Positions 19,620 to 28,483 of a DNA stretch of 64,000 bases are shown here, in pieces. The first letter of the stretch is position 1. Each line of letters opens with the position of its first letter. The stretch comes from Streptomyces sp. Isolate_45 (GTDB lineage Bacteria > Actinomycetota > Actinomycetes > Streptomycetales > Streptomycetaceae), in assembly GCF_024721315.2 (NCBI RefSeq), contig NZ_JANFAK020000014.1:30859-94858 (forward strand). The letters are read 5' to 3'. The notes beneath the pieces were generated by a model. The model had not been told where the DNA came from. It ran no database searches and saw only the letters and a program-made list of their open reading frames with translations. Position numbers and translations under genes: made by a program.

Positions 19620-20000
19620 ATGACGAATTTCGTAGTCAAGACGCTCGCCAACGCGGCGGCCCTGGCCGTGGCCATCTGGCTGCTCGCCGGCATCACGCTC
19701 GACGACGGCAGCAGCACCGGCCGACGAGCCGCCACACTGATCCTGGTGGCGCTGGTCTTCGGCCTGGTCAACTTCATCGTGAAGCCCGTGGTGAAGCTGC
19801 TTTCCCTCCCCTTGTTCATTCTCACCCTCGGCCTGTTCACCCTGGTCGTGAACGCTTTGATGCTGCTCCTGACCTCCTGGCTGGCGAAGCAATTCGACCT
19901 CAGCTTCCACGTGGACAACTTCTGGACCGCGATCCTCGGCGGTCTGATCATCTCCATCGTCTCCTGGGCCGTGAACCTGGCCCTGCCCGACAAGAACTGA
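19620..20000 (+). CDS. Phage holin family / YvlD-like membrane protein
   Basis: A 126-residue protein with four hydrophobic helices and the motif LVFGLVNFIVKPVVKLLSLPLFILTLGLF, typical of the PF04020 (YvlD, 'phage holin 4') family. Despite the name there is no phage context here. It sits 10 nt upstream of ptpA and is likely co-transcribed with it. Confidence 0.85.
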   Translation: MTNFVVKTLANAAALAVAIWLLAGITLDDGSSTGRRAATLILVALVFGLVNFIVKPVVKLLSLPLFILTLGLFTLVVNALMLLLTSWLAKQFDLSFHVDNFWTAILGGLIISIVSWAVNLALPDKN

Positions 20001-20010
20001 CCGGCCGACG

Positions 20011-20514
20011 ATGTACCGCGTATGTTTCGTCTGCACGGGCAACATCTGCCGCTCTCCCATGGCCGAGTCGGTCTTCCGCGCCCACGTCACCGAGGCCGGA
20101 CTGGACGACCGGGTCGAGGTGGACAGCGCCGGCACCGGCGGTTGGCACGAGGGCGACGGCGCCGACCGGCGCACCGTGGCCGTGCTGGAGGCCGCCGGGT
20201 ACGCGCAGGATCACCGGGCCCGACAGTTCCGGGCCTCCTGGTTCGACCGCCTCGACCTCGTCATCGCGCTCGACACCGGCCACCTGAATGACCTGCGTGC
20301 CCTCGCACCGACCCCCGAGGCCGCTGCCAGGATCCGGCTGCTGCGCTCGTACGACCCCGCGGCCGGGCCGGGGCACCTACCGGACGCGATGGACGTACCG
20401 GACCCTTACTACGGCTCCCTCGACGGGTTCGAGGAATGCCTGGAGCTGGTCGAGGCCGCGAGCCCCGGCCTGCTGGACGCGGTACGCACCGCGGTGAAGG
20501 AGCACACCCCGTGA
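20011..20514 (+). CDS. ptpA: Low-molecular-weight protein-tyrosine phosphatase
   Basis: LMW-PTP of 167 residues. The P-loop C8-TGNIC-R14-S occurs at the N-terminus and the general-acid Asp in DVPDPYYG near residue 130. In Streptomyces, PtpA influences secondary metabolism. The coding sequence overlaps the next gene by 4 nt (GTGA), so translation is probably coupled. Confidence 0.94.
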   Translation: MYRVCFVCTGNICRSPMAESVFRAHVTEAGLDDRVEVDSAGTGGWHEGDGADRRTVAVLEAAGYAQDHRARQFRASWFDRLDLVIALDTGHLNDLRALAPTPEAAARIRLLRSYDPAAGPGHLPDAMDVPDPYYGSLDGFEECLELVEAASPGLLDAVRTAVKEHTP

Positions 20515-21677
20515 ACGACCACCCCGCCGGCGAAAGCGCCACGACGGACCGGTACGGCGAGGGCACCCGGGCCGTGCGCGCCGGATTCCCCGAAGCCGTC
20601 AAGAACGAACCGACCCTGCCCGGTCCCGTGTTCGCCGCACACTTCCACCTCCCCGGAGACGTGACGGGTCCGTACACCTACGGCCGCGACAGCAACCCGA
20701 CGTGGACCCTGTTGGAACGCGCCATCGGCGAACTGGAGGCACCCGGGGCGCAGGACGTGGAGACCGTCGTCTTCGCCTCCGGCATGGCGGCGATCTCCGC
20801 CGTCCTCCTCTCCCAGGCCCGCACCGGCGACACCGTCGTCCTGCCCGACGACGGCTACCAGGCGCTGCCGCTGCTCCGGGAGCAACTGGAGGCGTACGGG
20901 ATCCTGGTGCGCACGGCCCCGACCGGCGGCGACGCCCAGCTGACGGTCCTCGACGGAGCCCGACTGCTGTGGATCGAAACCCCCTCCAACCCGGGGCTCG
21001 ACGTGTGCGACGTGCGCCGTCTCGTGGAGGCCGCGCACGACGGCGGCACCCTGGTCGCCGTCGACAACACCCTCGCCACCCCGCTCGGGCAGCGACCGCT
21101 GGAACTCGGCGCGGACTTCTCCGTGGCGAGCGGCACCAAGGGACTCACCGGCCACGGAGACCTCCTGCTCGGCTACGTCGTCTGCCGGGACCCGGCGCTC
21201 GCCGCGGGCGTCCGCCGCTGGCGCAAGATCGTCGGGGCCATCCCCGGGCCCATGGAGGCCTGGCTCGCCCACCGCTCGCTGGCCACCATCCAGCTGCGCG
21301 CCCAACGCCAGTGGGGAAACGCCCTCGCGGTCGCCGAAGCCCTCACCGACCGCGCCGAGGTGAGCGGCCTTCGCTACCCGGGCCTGCCTTCGGACGCGGC
21401 CCACAAGACAGCGGCCCGGCAGATGTCCGGATTCGGCTCGGTGGTCTCCTTCACGCTGCCGGACCGCGCGCACGCGGAACGCTTCATGGCCGCCCTGCAC
21501 CTGGTCGAGGACGCCACGAGCTTCGGCGGAGTGCGCTCCACGGCGGAGCGGCGCGGCCGCTGGGGCGGCGATGCCGTGCCAGCGGGCTTCATCCGTTTCT
21601 CCGCCGGCGCCGAGGATCCCGAGGATCTGGTCGCCGATGTGCTGCGGGCCCTTGACCACGCGGGCTCCGGGGCCTGA
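20511..21677 (+). CDS. Cystathionine gamma-lyase/synthase family PLP enzyme
   Basis: A 388-residue member of the Cys/Met metabolism PLP family. N-terminal [82 protein letters not shown], and [15 protein letters not shown] with the PLP lysine are seen. It could be a cystathionine gamma-lyase or gamma-synthase; the sequence does not settle which. GTG 20511 overlaps the ptpA stop. Confidence 0.9.
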   Translation: MNDHPAGESATTDRYGEGTRAVRAGFPEAVKNEPTLPGPVFAAHFHLPGDVTGPYTYGRDSNPTWTLLERAIGELEAPGAQDVETVVFASGMAAISAVLLSQARTGDTVVLPDDGYQALPLLREQLEAYGILVRTAPTGGDAQLTVLDGARLLWIETPSNPGLDVCDVRRLVEAAHDGGTLVAVDNTLATPLGQRPLELGADFSVASGTKGLTGHGDLLLGYVVCRDPALAAGVRRWRKIVGAIPGPMEAWLAHRSLATIQLRAQRQWGNALAVAEALTDRAEVSGLRYPGLPSDAAHKTAARQMSGFGSVVSFTLPDRAHAERFMAALHLVEDATSFGGVRSTAERRGRWGGDAVPAGFIRFSAGAEDPEDLVADVLRALDHAGSGA

Positions 21678-21686
21678 ACGACACGT

Positions 21687-21726
21687 GAAACGGTCCGAGC
21701 CTCCCCCCGGTGACTCGGACCGTTTC
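21687..21726. terminator. Terminator after the cystathionine gamma-lyase-type gene
   Basis: Perfect 13-bp stem GAAACGGTCCGAG / CTCGGACCGTTTC with a 14-nt loop, starting 10 bp after the stop. The left arm begins with a parS half-site (GTGAAAC) only. Confidence 0.85.
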
Positions 21727-21852
21727 CTGGGTTCCACAAGTGAAGAACCACACGAACAAGGCTAATTGACCCTGCGTCAGAGTCCAATCACGGTAACGAC
21801 AGGGGCCTATCGGCATATTTATAGTTGAAGGCCCCCACCGGAAGGGGCCGCC

Positions 21853-22749
21853 ATGGACCTTGCCCTGCTGCGCACCTTCGTCGCCGTCCACCGGGCCGGC
21901 TCGTTCACCCGGGCCGCCACCCTCCTCGGACTGTCCCAGCCCGCGGTCACCTCGCAGATCCGAGCCCTGGAACGCCAGCTGGGCCGCCCCCTGTTCGACC
22001 GCCGCGCCCGCGGTGTCACGCCCACCGCGATCGGCGACGAACTGGCCCACAAGGCGGCCCCGCACCTGGACGCCCTACTACGGATCACCGAGACCGAGCG
22101 CGAATCCGCAGGCTCCTCACGCACCCTGCACCTCGCCGGACCACCCGAGTTCCTCTCCCTGCGGGTGCTCCCCGCCCTCGCGCCCCTCGTCGTCCAGGGT
22201 CAGACCCTGCGCACCGCCTTCACCTCCGATGCGCGGACGACCCTCGAGGGACTGGGTGCCGGACAACACGACCTCGTCGTCACGGCGGCCCGGCCGCGCG
22301 GCGGGCTGTTCACGGCCTCCGTCCTGTGCGACGAGGAGCTGGTGCTGGTCGCGGCGCCCTACTGGGCCGCTCTGGTCGACCCCGCCCACCTGCGCGACAA
22401 GGGCCCCGGCGCCCTGGACGGAATCCCCGTCGTCGAGGTGCACGCGAGCCTGCCGCTCGTGACCCGCTACTGGGCCGCCCTCTTCGACTCCGCCCCGGAG
22501 CCGGCCGCCACCGTCGTCGCACCGGATCTGCGCGCCGTGCTGGAATGCGTCCGAGCCGGAGCCGGGCTCGCCGTGCTGCCCCGCTACCTGTGCCGGGACG
22601 CCCTCGACGGCGGTCGGATCGTAGCCCTGCTGGAGCCTCCCGTACCGCCACTGCGGACCTGGTTCCTCGCCGTACGGGCCGGAAGCCTCGCCCTCGCCCA
22701 CCTCGACCGCGCCCACGACATGCTGTTGCGCGCCGCCACGCACTGGTGA
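21853..22749 (+). CDS. LysR-family transcriptional regulator
   Basis: A 298-residue LTTR. The N-terminal helix-turn-helix is MDLALLRTFVAVHRAGSFTRAATLLGLSQPAVTSQIRALERQ, and the rest is a substrate-binding domain (HLAGPPEFLSLRVLPAL, GLGAGQHDLVVTAARP, AGAGLAVLPRYLC). The effector is unknown. An AT-rich patch (CATATTTATAG, about 21812-21822) just upstream may hold the promoter. A transport or metabolic target next door is not obvious. Confidence 0.9.
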   Translation: MDLALLRTFVAVHRAGSFTRAATLLGLSQPAVTSQIRALERQLGRPLFDRRARGVTPTAIGDELAHKAAPHLDALLRITETERESAGSSRTLHLAGPPEFLSLRVLPALAPLVVQGQTLRTAFTSDARTTLEGLGAGQHDLVVTAARPRGGLFTASVLCDEELVLVAAPYWAALVDPAHLRDKGPGALDGIPVVEVHASLPLVTRYWAALFDSAPEPAATVVAPDLRAVLECVRAGAGLAVLPRYLCRDALDGGRIVALLEPPVPPLRTWFLAVRAGSLALAHLDRAHDMLLRAATHW

Positions 22750-22809
22750 GCCCCCTGTTTTCGGCCTGTGGTGCGTTTCAGACGGGTTGTACCGGGCCAC
22801 TCTTCTCCC

Positions 22810-23289
22810 ATGACCGAACGCCCCGTGGTCAAACGCACCGCCCGCGCGATCCTGCTCGACGGTGACGACCTGATCCTCATCAAGCGCACCAAGCCCGGCG
22901 TCGACCCGTACTGGCTCACCCCGGGCGGCGGGGTCGAGCCCTCGGACGACACCGTCGTGGACGCCCTCCACCGCGAGGTCCACGAAGAACTGGGCGCCAA
23001 GATCACCGATGTGGTGCCCTGTTTCGTCGACACGGTCGAGCACATCGCCTCCGGGGGAGTGACCGGCGTGAAGGTGCAGCACTTCTTCGTCTGCCACCTC
23101 GAATCGATGGACCTCGCACAACGCCACGGCCCCGAGATCGACGAGCCCGAGGGCGAGTACGAGATCGTCCGCGTGCCCTTCAGTCGGGTCGGGATCGCCG
23201 CGGTCCACCTCGTACCGCTGTCCTTGCGGCACTACCTCGACGGGAACATCGAGGGGGTGCGCGCCATGCACGCCCCCGACCTGGGCTGA
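22810..23289 (+). CDS. NUDIX hydrolase
   Basis: NUDIX-fold pyrophosphohydrolase of 159 residues. The box reads GGGVEPSDDTVVDALHREVHEELGA (23 key positions with REVHEELG intact). The first conserved Glu of GX5E is Asp here, a conservative change. Substrate not predictable. ATG 22810 (TERPVVKRTARAILLDGDD) fits the domain start; the frame extends upstream without family sequence. Convergent with the globin-reductase gene. Confidence 0.88.
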   Translation: MTERPVVKRTARAILLDGDDLILIKRTKPGVDPYWLTPGGGVEPSDDTVVDALHREVHEELGAKITDVVPCFVDTVEHIASGGVTGVKVQHFFVCHLESMDLAQRHGPEIDEPEGEYEIVRVPFSRVGIAAVHLVPLSLRHYLDGNIEGVRAMHAPDLG

Positions 23290-23322
23290 GCACGCCGGGG
23301 AGCCGGCGGGCCCGTACCGGTC

Positions 23323-24507
23323 TCAGCCGGCGACGCCCGCCAGCTCCTCGAACGCGTCGTAGCGGATCCGCTCCCCGGGAATGCCGATCCGCTTGAGGGC
23401 GTCCACACCGCTGCGGATCATCGCCGGTGGCCCGGACACGAAGGCGTCGTACGAACTCCAGGGCCCGTGCTCACCGACCGCCTGCGGCAACTGGCCGTCC
23501 AGGCCCCCTCCCACCACCGGGCGCACCGACAGCCACGGATGGGAACGCTGCAACCCCATCAGGGTGTCCTTGTCGTAGAGGTCGTTGTCACTTCGCGCCC
23601 CGAAGAAAACCTCCATGGGCCGCCGCTCGCCGTGCTCGGCGACGTCCTCGATCAATGCCTTGATGGGGGCGATGCCGGTACCGCCCCCCAGGCACAACAT
23701 GCCGTTGTCCGTCGTGTGGTCCACCACCATCGACCCCGCCGGAGGGCCGAGCCGCAGCACGTCGCCCGGCTGTGCGTGCCGTACGAGGGCGTTGGAGACC
23801 CACCCCGCCGGGACGGCCTTGATGTGAAAGGAGAGGAGGCCGTCGGCGCGCGGCGCCGAGGCGAAGGAGTAGTGCCGCCAGACCCGTGGCCACCACGGGG
23901 TCTCCAGGCTCGTGTACTGGCCCGCCAGGAAGGGGTACGGCTGGTCGGGGCGGACCGTCAGCACCGCGATGTCCGAGGTCCGCAGGTCGTGCGAAACGAC
24001 TTCCGCGTGCCACCACGCGGGGGCCTTCACCTCGTCCTCGGCCGCCGCGTCGATCATGATCTGGGAGATGGCCGTGTACGCGCGCACCCAGGCCGCCTGG
24101 GTCTCGGGCCCCCAGGTGAACTCCGCGTACCGGGCCAGGGCGCCGATCAGGGCCTCGCCCACGGCCGGATAGTGGCCGGCCATGGTTCCGTACTTGCGGT
24201 GTCCCGTGCCCAGTCGGCGGAGGTACGGGACGAGGACGTCCGGGGCGTCGATGTGCTCGGCCGCGGTCAACAGTGCCTTCAGCAGCCTGTCGCGCTGGAC
24301 GTCCATGGAGGCGGGGAACATTCCCCGCACATCGGGGTGCCCGGTGAAGACCAGGGCGTAGAAGTACGAGGTGACTTTGTCGGCGACGGGTGCGATCTCG
24401 GCGAGGGTCCGGTGGATGAGCACCGAATCCGGTGAGGGCTCTTTCGCACCGCCCCCGGAGGGTATCCGGCCCGTCGGTCTGGCCGATCTGATTGGCGGAG
24501 CGTCCAT
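23323..24507 (-). CDS. Flavohaemoglobin-like globin-reductase
   Basis: About 394 residues combining a globin and a ferredoxin-NADP reductase. The globin part runs to about residue 150 (VTSYFYALVFTGHPDVRGMFPASMDVQRDRL, and the proximal His in LGTGHRKYGTMAGHYPAVGEAL). The FAD part has RHYSFAS, and the NAD part has CLGGGTGIAPIKALIED and AFVSGPPAMIRSG. Likely NO dioxygenase or related haem redox activity. ATG 24507 has a GCGAGG site upstream; ATG 24528 is possible. Confidence 0.9.
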   Translation of the reverse strand: MDAPPIRSARPTGRIPSGGGAKEPSPDSVLIHRTLAEIAPVADKVTSYFYALVFTGHPDVRGMFPASMDVQRDRLLKALLTAAEHIDAPDVLVPYLRRLGTGHRKYGTMAGHYPAVGEALIGALARYAEFTWGPETQAAWVRAYTAISQIMIDAAAEDEVKAPAWWHAEVVSHDLRTSDIAVLTVRPDQPYPFLAGQYTSLETPWWPRVWRHYSFASAPRADGLLSFHIKAVPAGWVSNALVRHAQPGDVLRLGPPAGSMVVDHTTDNGMLCLGGGTGIAPIKALIEDVAEHGERRPMEVFFGARSDNDLYDKDTLMGLQRSHPWLSVRPVVGGGLDGQLPQAVGEHGPWSSYDAFVSGPPAMIRSGVDALKRIGIPGERIRYDAFEELAGVAG

Positions 24508-24648
24508 GCGGTGCCTCGCTTCGAGCATCTCGGTCGGTGTGCACGCGCCACGGCCTCGAATCCGTGGTTCCGGGTTTCACAGCGTGCCGGCCGACCAAGA
24601 GCACTGCGGGGGAATGGGAAAAATCTGCGTTTCGAACCCTCTTTCCCC

Positions 24649-25299
24649 TTAAGATGCCTCGACTTCCGGGCGGGTCACCCCCACGAGCTGGTATGCCTCA
24701 CGGAGGTCGCGACCCTCGTAGACGTACGTCGCCCGCTCGGCCAGGTACGGACGGGCATTCACCGCCACCGACCTCGGAACGGCATCGAAGAGAACCGCGT
24801 CGGTCAGGGAGTCCCCGTAGGCCACGCAGTCGCCCCGACTCACTCCGAACCGTGCGCACAGCTGGTCGGCGATGCCCACCTTGCCCTCGGGCGTCAGGAT
24901 CCCCGCCAGGTCGACGGGCCGGGTGAAGGGCACCGCGGGGAACACCGAGCCGTGCGCGGCGTGGGCACCCCATTCGAGCAACAGCTCGACGAAGAACGAA
25001 GGGGACAGCGAGATGACCGCGCAGTAGTCGCCGCGCTCGCGGATCTCCTGCCAGACGTCCCGGATGCCCGCCAGCCACGGAGCACCGTCGAACGCCGCCC
25101 GAACGTGTGCGGGCGTCAGCTCCGACCACAGCTCCCGCACCGCCATCGAGAACTGGTGGGGGCTGATCTCCCTCGCGGCGAAGGACCGCTCCAGTTCGGC
25201 AATCTCGATGCCCACGCCGAGCTGCCGGGAAATCTCGACCGGCGCGGCCGAGCCGAACATCAGGGTCCCGTCGAGATCGAAGAGGTGCAGCATCGTCAT
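24649..25299 (-). CDS. HAD-family hydrolase (phosphoserine-phosphatase-like)
   Basis: A 216-residue HAD phosphatase. Motif I is FDLDGTL with nucleophile D8 and acid D10; motif II is the serine in AVISLSPSFF; the last motif is VAYGDSLTDAVLF. The cap region resembles the SerB/HAD-IB group. Substrate unknown. Its upstream region carries five parS sites, so its promoter probably lies within the ParB-loaded zone. Confidence 0.87.
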   Translation of the reverse strand: MTMLHLFDLDGTLMFGSAAPVEISRQLGVGIEIAELERSFAAREISPHQFSMAVRELWSELTPAHVRAAFDGAPWLAGIRDVWQEIRERGDYCAVISLSPSFFVELLLEWGAHAAHGSVFPAVPFTRPVDLAGILTPEGKVGIADQLCARFGVSRGDCVAYGDSLTDAVLFDAVPRSVAVNARPYLAERATYVYEGRDLREAYQLVGVTRPEVEAS

Positions 25300-25321
25300 A
25301 GCCGTCGAGGCTAGCCGCTCC

Positions 25322-25335
25322 GTTTCACGTGAAAC
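25322..25335. other. parS: parS 6
   Basis: Perfect 14-mer, first of five in the divergent HAD-GNAT intergenic region. Confidence 0.93.
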
Positions 25336-25340
25336 AGCGT

Positions 25341-25354
25341 GTTTCACGTGAAAC
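25341..25354. other. parS: parS 7
   Basis: Perfect 14-mer, 19 bp from parS 6. Confidence 0.93.
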
Positions 25355-25382
25355 GCCGTGAGTCCACGTGAGGAACGGCTGT

Positions 25383-25396
25383 GTTTCACGTGAAAC
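25383..25396. other. parS: parS 8
   Basis: Perfect 14-mer, 42 bp from parS 7. Confidence 0.93.
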
Positions 25397-25403
25397 CAGC
25401 GGC

Positions 25404-25417
25404 GTTTCACGTGAAAC
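25404..25417. other. parS: parS 9
   Basis: Perfect 14-mer, 21 bp from parS 8. Confidence 0.93.
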
Positions 25418-25447
25418 GTGGCTGCCGTGCCCCACCTTCGATGGGCG

Positions 25448-25461
25448 GTTTCACGTGAAAC
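25448..25461. other. parS: parS 10
   Basis: Perfect 14-mer, 44 bp from parS 9 and about 65 bp before the GNAT start. Confidence 0.93.
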
Positions 25462-25526
25462 ACCGACGTCACCCGCCGCGCCATATCCTCTGGACTCCCA
25501 CCCGGCCCGTGATCCAGTCTGGGCAG

Positions 25527-26414
25527 GTGACACCACCACCGCTCACCGACCTGCCGATCAGCTTGCTCACCACGGATGATCTCCGGCACTGCGCCGATCT
25601 GTCCGAGGACCGTGGCTGGCCCCGCGAGGACCACAAGTGGGGGCTCCTCCTCGCGGCCGGGGACGCCTATGGCATCAAGGCCCCCGACGGAGAGGGACTT
25701 GCCGCCGCCTGCGTCGTCACCCGCTACGGCCCAAGCCGGGCCAACCCGGACCTCGCCGCCCTCGGCATGGTCCTCGTCGCGGAGCGGTACGCCCGCAGGG
25801 GACTGGGCCGCCGACTGATGACACACGTGTGCGACGAGGTCCTGACGGGCATCCCCCTGACCCTGCACGCCACGCCGTACGGCCGCCCCCTGTACGAGGA
25901 GCTCGGTTTCGACACCACGGGCCGTGCGGAGATGCTCGTGGGTGCCTTCCGCCCCGCCGGAGACGGTCCGGTCCCGGGCGACGAAGCCGTCCGCCCGGCC
26001 ACATCCAGGGACATCCCGGCCATCATCCGTCTGGACACCGAGGTGTTCGGCGCCGACCGCACCCACCTGATCACCCGCCTACCCGCCTTCGCCGACCGGC
26101 TGCTCGTCATCGAGGACGATCGGGGCGAGCTCGTCGGGTACGCCGCCATCTGGCCCAACATGCAGACCCATGTCGTGGGCCCGTTGATCGCGCGCGACAC
26201 CGTCGGCGCCCAGGCACTCGTGACCGCGCTGGCCGCCACCACCGACCGACCCCTGCGCACCGACGTCGACGTACGCCACGAGGAACTTCTCGCCTGGCTC
26301 AAGGAACGAGGTCTCGAATCCGTGGCGTTCAACGCCGTCATGACCCGGGACATCCCCCACCTGCCCGGCGACTGGACCCGCCGCTGGGCCCCGCTGACCG
26401 TCGCAGCCGGCTGA
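25527..26414 (+). CDS. Tandem GNAT-domain acetyltransferase
   Basis: About 295 residues with two GNAT halves. The first has GMVLVAERYARRGLGRRLMTHV as an acetyl-CoA loop (RRGLGRR) and YGRPLYEELGFDTTG. The second half (VRPATSRDIPAIIRLDTEVFGADRTHLI) lacks an obvious pyrophosphate loop and ends like the YitH/HolE-type GNAT C-domain. Substrate unknown. Start is GTG 25527 or GTG 25509; an upstream open frame runs through parS sites and is not family-like. Confidence 0.82.
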   Translation: MTPPPLTDLPISLLTTDDLRHCADLSEDRGWPREDHKWGLLLAAGDAYGIKAPDGEGLAAACVVTRYGPSRANPDLAALGMVLVAERYARRGLGRRLMTHVCDEVLTGIPLTLHATPYGRPLYEELGFDTTGRAEMLVGAFRPAGDGPVPGDEAVRPATSRDIPAIIRLDTEVFGADRTHLITRLPAFADRLLVIEDDRGELVGYAAIWPNMQTHVVGPLIARDTVGAQALVTALAATTDRPLRTDVDVRHEELLAWLKERGLESVAFNAVMTRDIPHLPGDWTRRWAPLTVAAG

Positions 26415-26432
26415 GAGAAGGAAGAGCGCACC

Positions 26433-26894
26433 ATGACCGAAACCCACGACCTGAGGATCCGCCCCGCCACCGAGGCGGATCTGCCGGCCATCGTCGAGAT
26501 GCTCGCCGACGACCCGCTCGGCGCCACCCGGGAATCCCCGGACGACCTCGCCCCGTACGTAGCGGCCCTCAAGCGCCTGAGCGAAGACCCCAACCAGCAC
26601 GTCGTCGTCGCCGTCCGTGGTGAGCGCGTGGTGGGCACCCTCCAGCTCACGTTCGTACCGGGACTCTCCCGCATGGGGGCCACCCGGTCGATCATCGAAG
26701 GCGTCCGCGTGCACTCCGACGAGCGGGGCAGCGGCCTCGGCACCCGTTTCATCGAGTGGGCGATCGACCGGTCCCGCCAGGAGGGCTGTCAGTTGGTCCA
26801 GCTCACCTCGGACGTGACGCGCACCGACGCCCACCGCTTCTACGAGCGGCTCGGCTTCACCGCCTCCCACGTCGGCTTCAAGTTCCAACTCTGA
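26433..26894 (+). CDS. GNAT family N-acetyltransferase
   Basis: A 153-residue single GNAT. N-terminal LRIRPATEADLPAIVEMLADD, the acetyl-CoA loop VHSDERGSGLGTRFIEWAI, and YERLGFTASHVGFKFQL at the C-terminus. It is 18 nt downstream of the tandem GNAT, so probably co-transcribed. Acceptor unknown. Confidence 0.9.
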   Translation: MTETHDLRIRPATEADLPAIVEMLADDPLGATRESPDDLAPYVAALKRLSEDPNQHVVVAVRGERVVGTLQLTFVPGLSRMGATRSIIEGVRVHSDERGSGLGTRFIEWAIDRSRQEGCQLVQLTSDVTRTDAHRFYERLGFTASHVGFKFQL

Positions 26895-27021
26895 GCGATC
26901 CGGTAGGCCGGACCCCGTCGGCGGCGACCCGGTATGCCATCGGGAGGACGAGCCCCGGCCTCCCGATCATGACCGGCGTCGGGCGCCGCCACCGGCCACC
27001 GCACCGGCACCGGCACCGGCC

Positions 27022-28407
27022 TCAGCCGATGCCCCGCCAGCCCTGGGGGTCCACCCCTCCGGGCACCGGGGCCTGGGCGTCGTAGGGCTCCCGCGTGAAC
27101 ACGAACGACGCCAGGTCGAGGTGGCTCACCGAGCCGTCCTCCCGGCGAACGGCCCGCAGCGTCTCGCCCGCGTAGTAGCCGGAGAGACCGGTCCACGTCC
27201 CGTCCGGCTCCGCGCGGAAGCGAGCCGCCCGCCCGGTGGCCCCCACCGGGCCCAGCTGCAGGCAACCGTCGTACGTGAGCCGCAGCAGCTGCGGCGAAGT
27301 CCCCCAGTACCAGGGCCCGGTCAGCTCCAACGGCACCCGGTCGGCTTCCCCGGTCGGCCGCCACGGCTCGGGAAAACGCGGTTCCGCGTCGGCGACGATC
27401 CGCACCAGGTCGACGGCCACGGTCATCGGCGGCAGCCCGGACGTGCAGTTCGCCAGGACGACGGCGGCCACGTCGTCGTCCTCGCTCAGCCACAGGCCGG
27501 CGACGAACCCCGGGAGGGAGCCGCTGTGCCCGACCAGCCGGCGCGCGCCATCCGTCGCCAGCTGAACACCGAGCCCGTACCCGGAATCCGCGAAGCCGGG
27601 CTCCGGCGGCGCGGCCGGCGCACGCATCTCCCGTACGGTCGCGGCGCTCAGCACCCGGTCGTCACCGCGGAGCAGGAAGTCGGCGAAGCGCGCCAGGTCC
27701 CTTGTCGTGGACCACAGTTGCCCGGCAGCCGCCATCAGCCCGAGGTCTTCCAGCGGTTCGGGCATCATCACGTCGGCCCACGGGTGCACCGCCCAACCGC
27801 CCGCGTGCGGGGCCTGCGGCTGCCCGCTCGTACGGCTCAGGCCGAGCGGCTCCAACACCTCGGCCCGCAGGACGTCCTCCCACGGCCTCCCCCGCAGCGC
27901 CTCGACCAGCGAACCCAGCAGCGTGTAGCCGGGGTTGGAGTAGTGGAACCGGCGGCCGGGGGTGTGCCTGAACGGCTCGTCCCCGAGTACGTCGGCGAGT
28001 TCGGGCCGGAGCGCCGCCGGGCTCCGCTCCCACCACGCGCCGGGGGTCTCGGCGGCCAGCCCGCCCGTATGGGCCAGCAGCTGGGCGACGGTCACCTCGC
28101 CGACGCCCGTTCCGGGCAGGTGCTTCTCCAGCGGGTCCGACAGGTCGAGCAGCCCCTCGTCCCGCAACCGCAGCACCAGAACGGCGGTGAAGGTCTTGGT
28201 GATCGAGCCGATCCGGTACTGCACGTTTCCGTCCGGTCCGTGCCCTTCCACGGAGGTACGGGACCCTTCCCAGACCACCTCGCCACCACGGACGACCGCC
28301 GCCACCACGGAGGGGGCCCGTCCCTCGCTCTGCGCGACGGCGATCCGGTGCCGCAGCGCGCGCCGGGTTTCGGGGAGCAGTTCCAGGTCTTCAGAGAGCG
28401 CGTCCAT
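27022..28407 (-). CDS. Serine hydrolase, beta-lactamase/class C PBP-like
   Basis: A 461-residue penicillin-recognising serine hydrolase without an evident signal peptide. Catalytic motifs: S68-I-T-K71 (IGSITKTFTAVLVL), the tyrosine in FHYSNPGYTLLG, and HSG in LVGHSGSLPGF. The C-terminal 120 residues form a lipocalin-like beta-rich extension (LTGPWYWGTSPQLLRLTYDG...). Could be an esterase, D-aminopeptidase or DD-peptidase. The ATG at 28407 (MDALSEDLELLP) is a better start than the upstream frame. Confidence 0.87.
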   Translation of the reverse strand: MDALSEDLELLPETRRALRHRIAVAQSEGRAPSVVAAVVRGGEVVWEGSRTSVEGHGPDGNVQYRIGSITKTFTAVLVLRLRDEGLLDLSDPLEKHLPGTGVGEVTVAQLLAHTGGLAAETPGAWWERSPAALRPELADVLGDEPFRHTPGRRFHYSNPGYTLLGSLVEALRGRPWEDVLRAEVLEPLGLSRTSGQPQAPHAGGWAVHPWADVMMPEPLEDLGLMAAAGQLWSTTRDLARFADFLLRGDDRVLSAATVREMRAPAAPPEPGFADSGYGLGVQLATDGARRLVGHSGSLPGFVAGLWLSEDDDVAAVVLANCTSGLPPMTVAVDLVRIVADAEPRFPEPWRPTGEADRVPLELTGPWYWGTSPQLLRLTYDGCLQLGPVGATGRAARFRAEPDGTWTGLSGYYAGETLRAVRREDGSVSHLDLASFVFTREPYDAQAPVPGGVDPQGWRGIG

Positions 28408-28483
28408 GATCAGTAGGTACCACACCCACGTGACCGACGGCCTCTCGATTCCCACCGCCGCCGGACTCCCGGTCGCCCCGGTC

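Noticed and set aside
19620..20000. Prophage holin
   Set aside because: The 'holin' family name reflects PF04020; no phage genes are nearby and the gene is syntenic in Streptomyces.
21678..21691. Possible parS near 21685
   Set aside because: Only the right half (GTGAAAC) matches; the left half has four mismatches.
25361..25375. CACGTG-containing sequence between parS 7 and 8
   Set aside because: Only the central hexamer is shared; outer bases do not fit the consensus.
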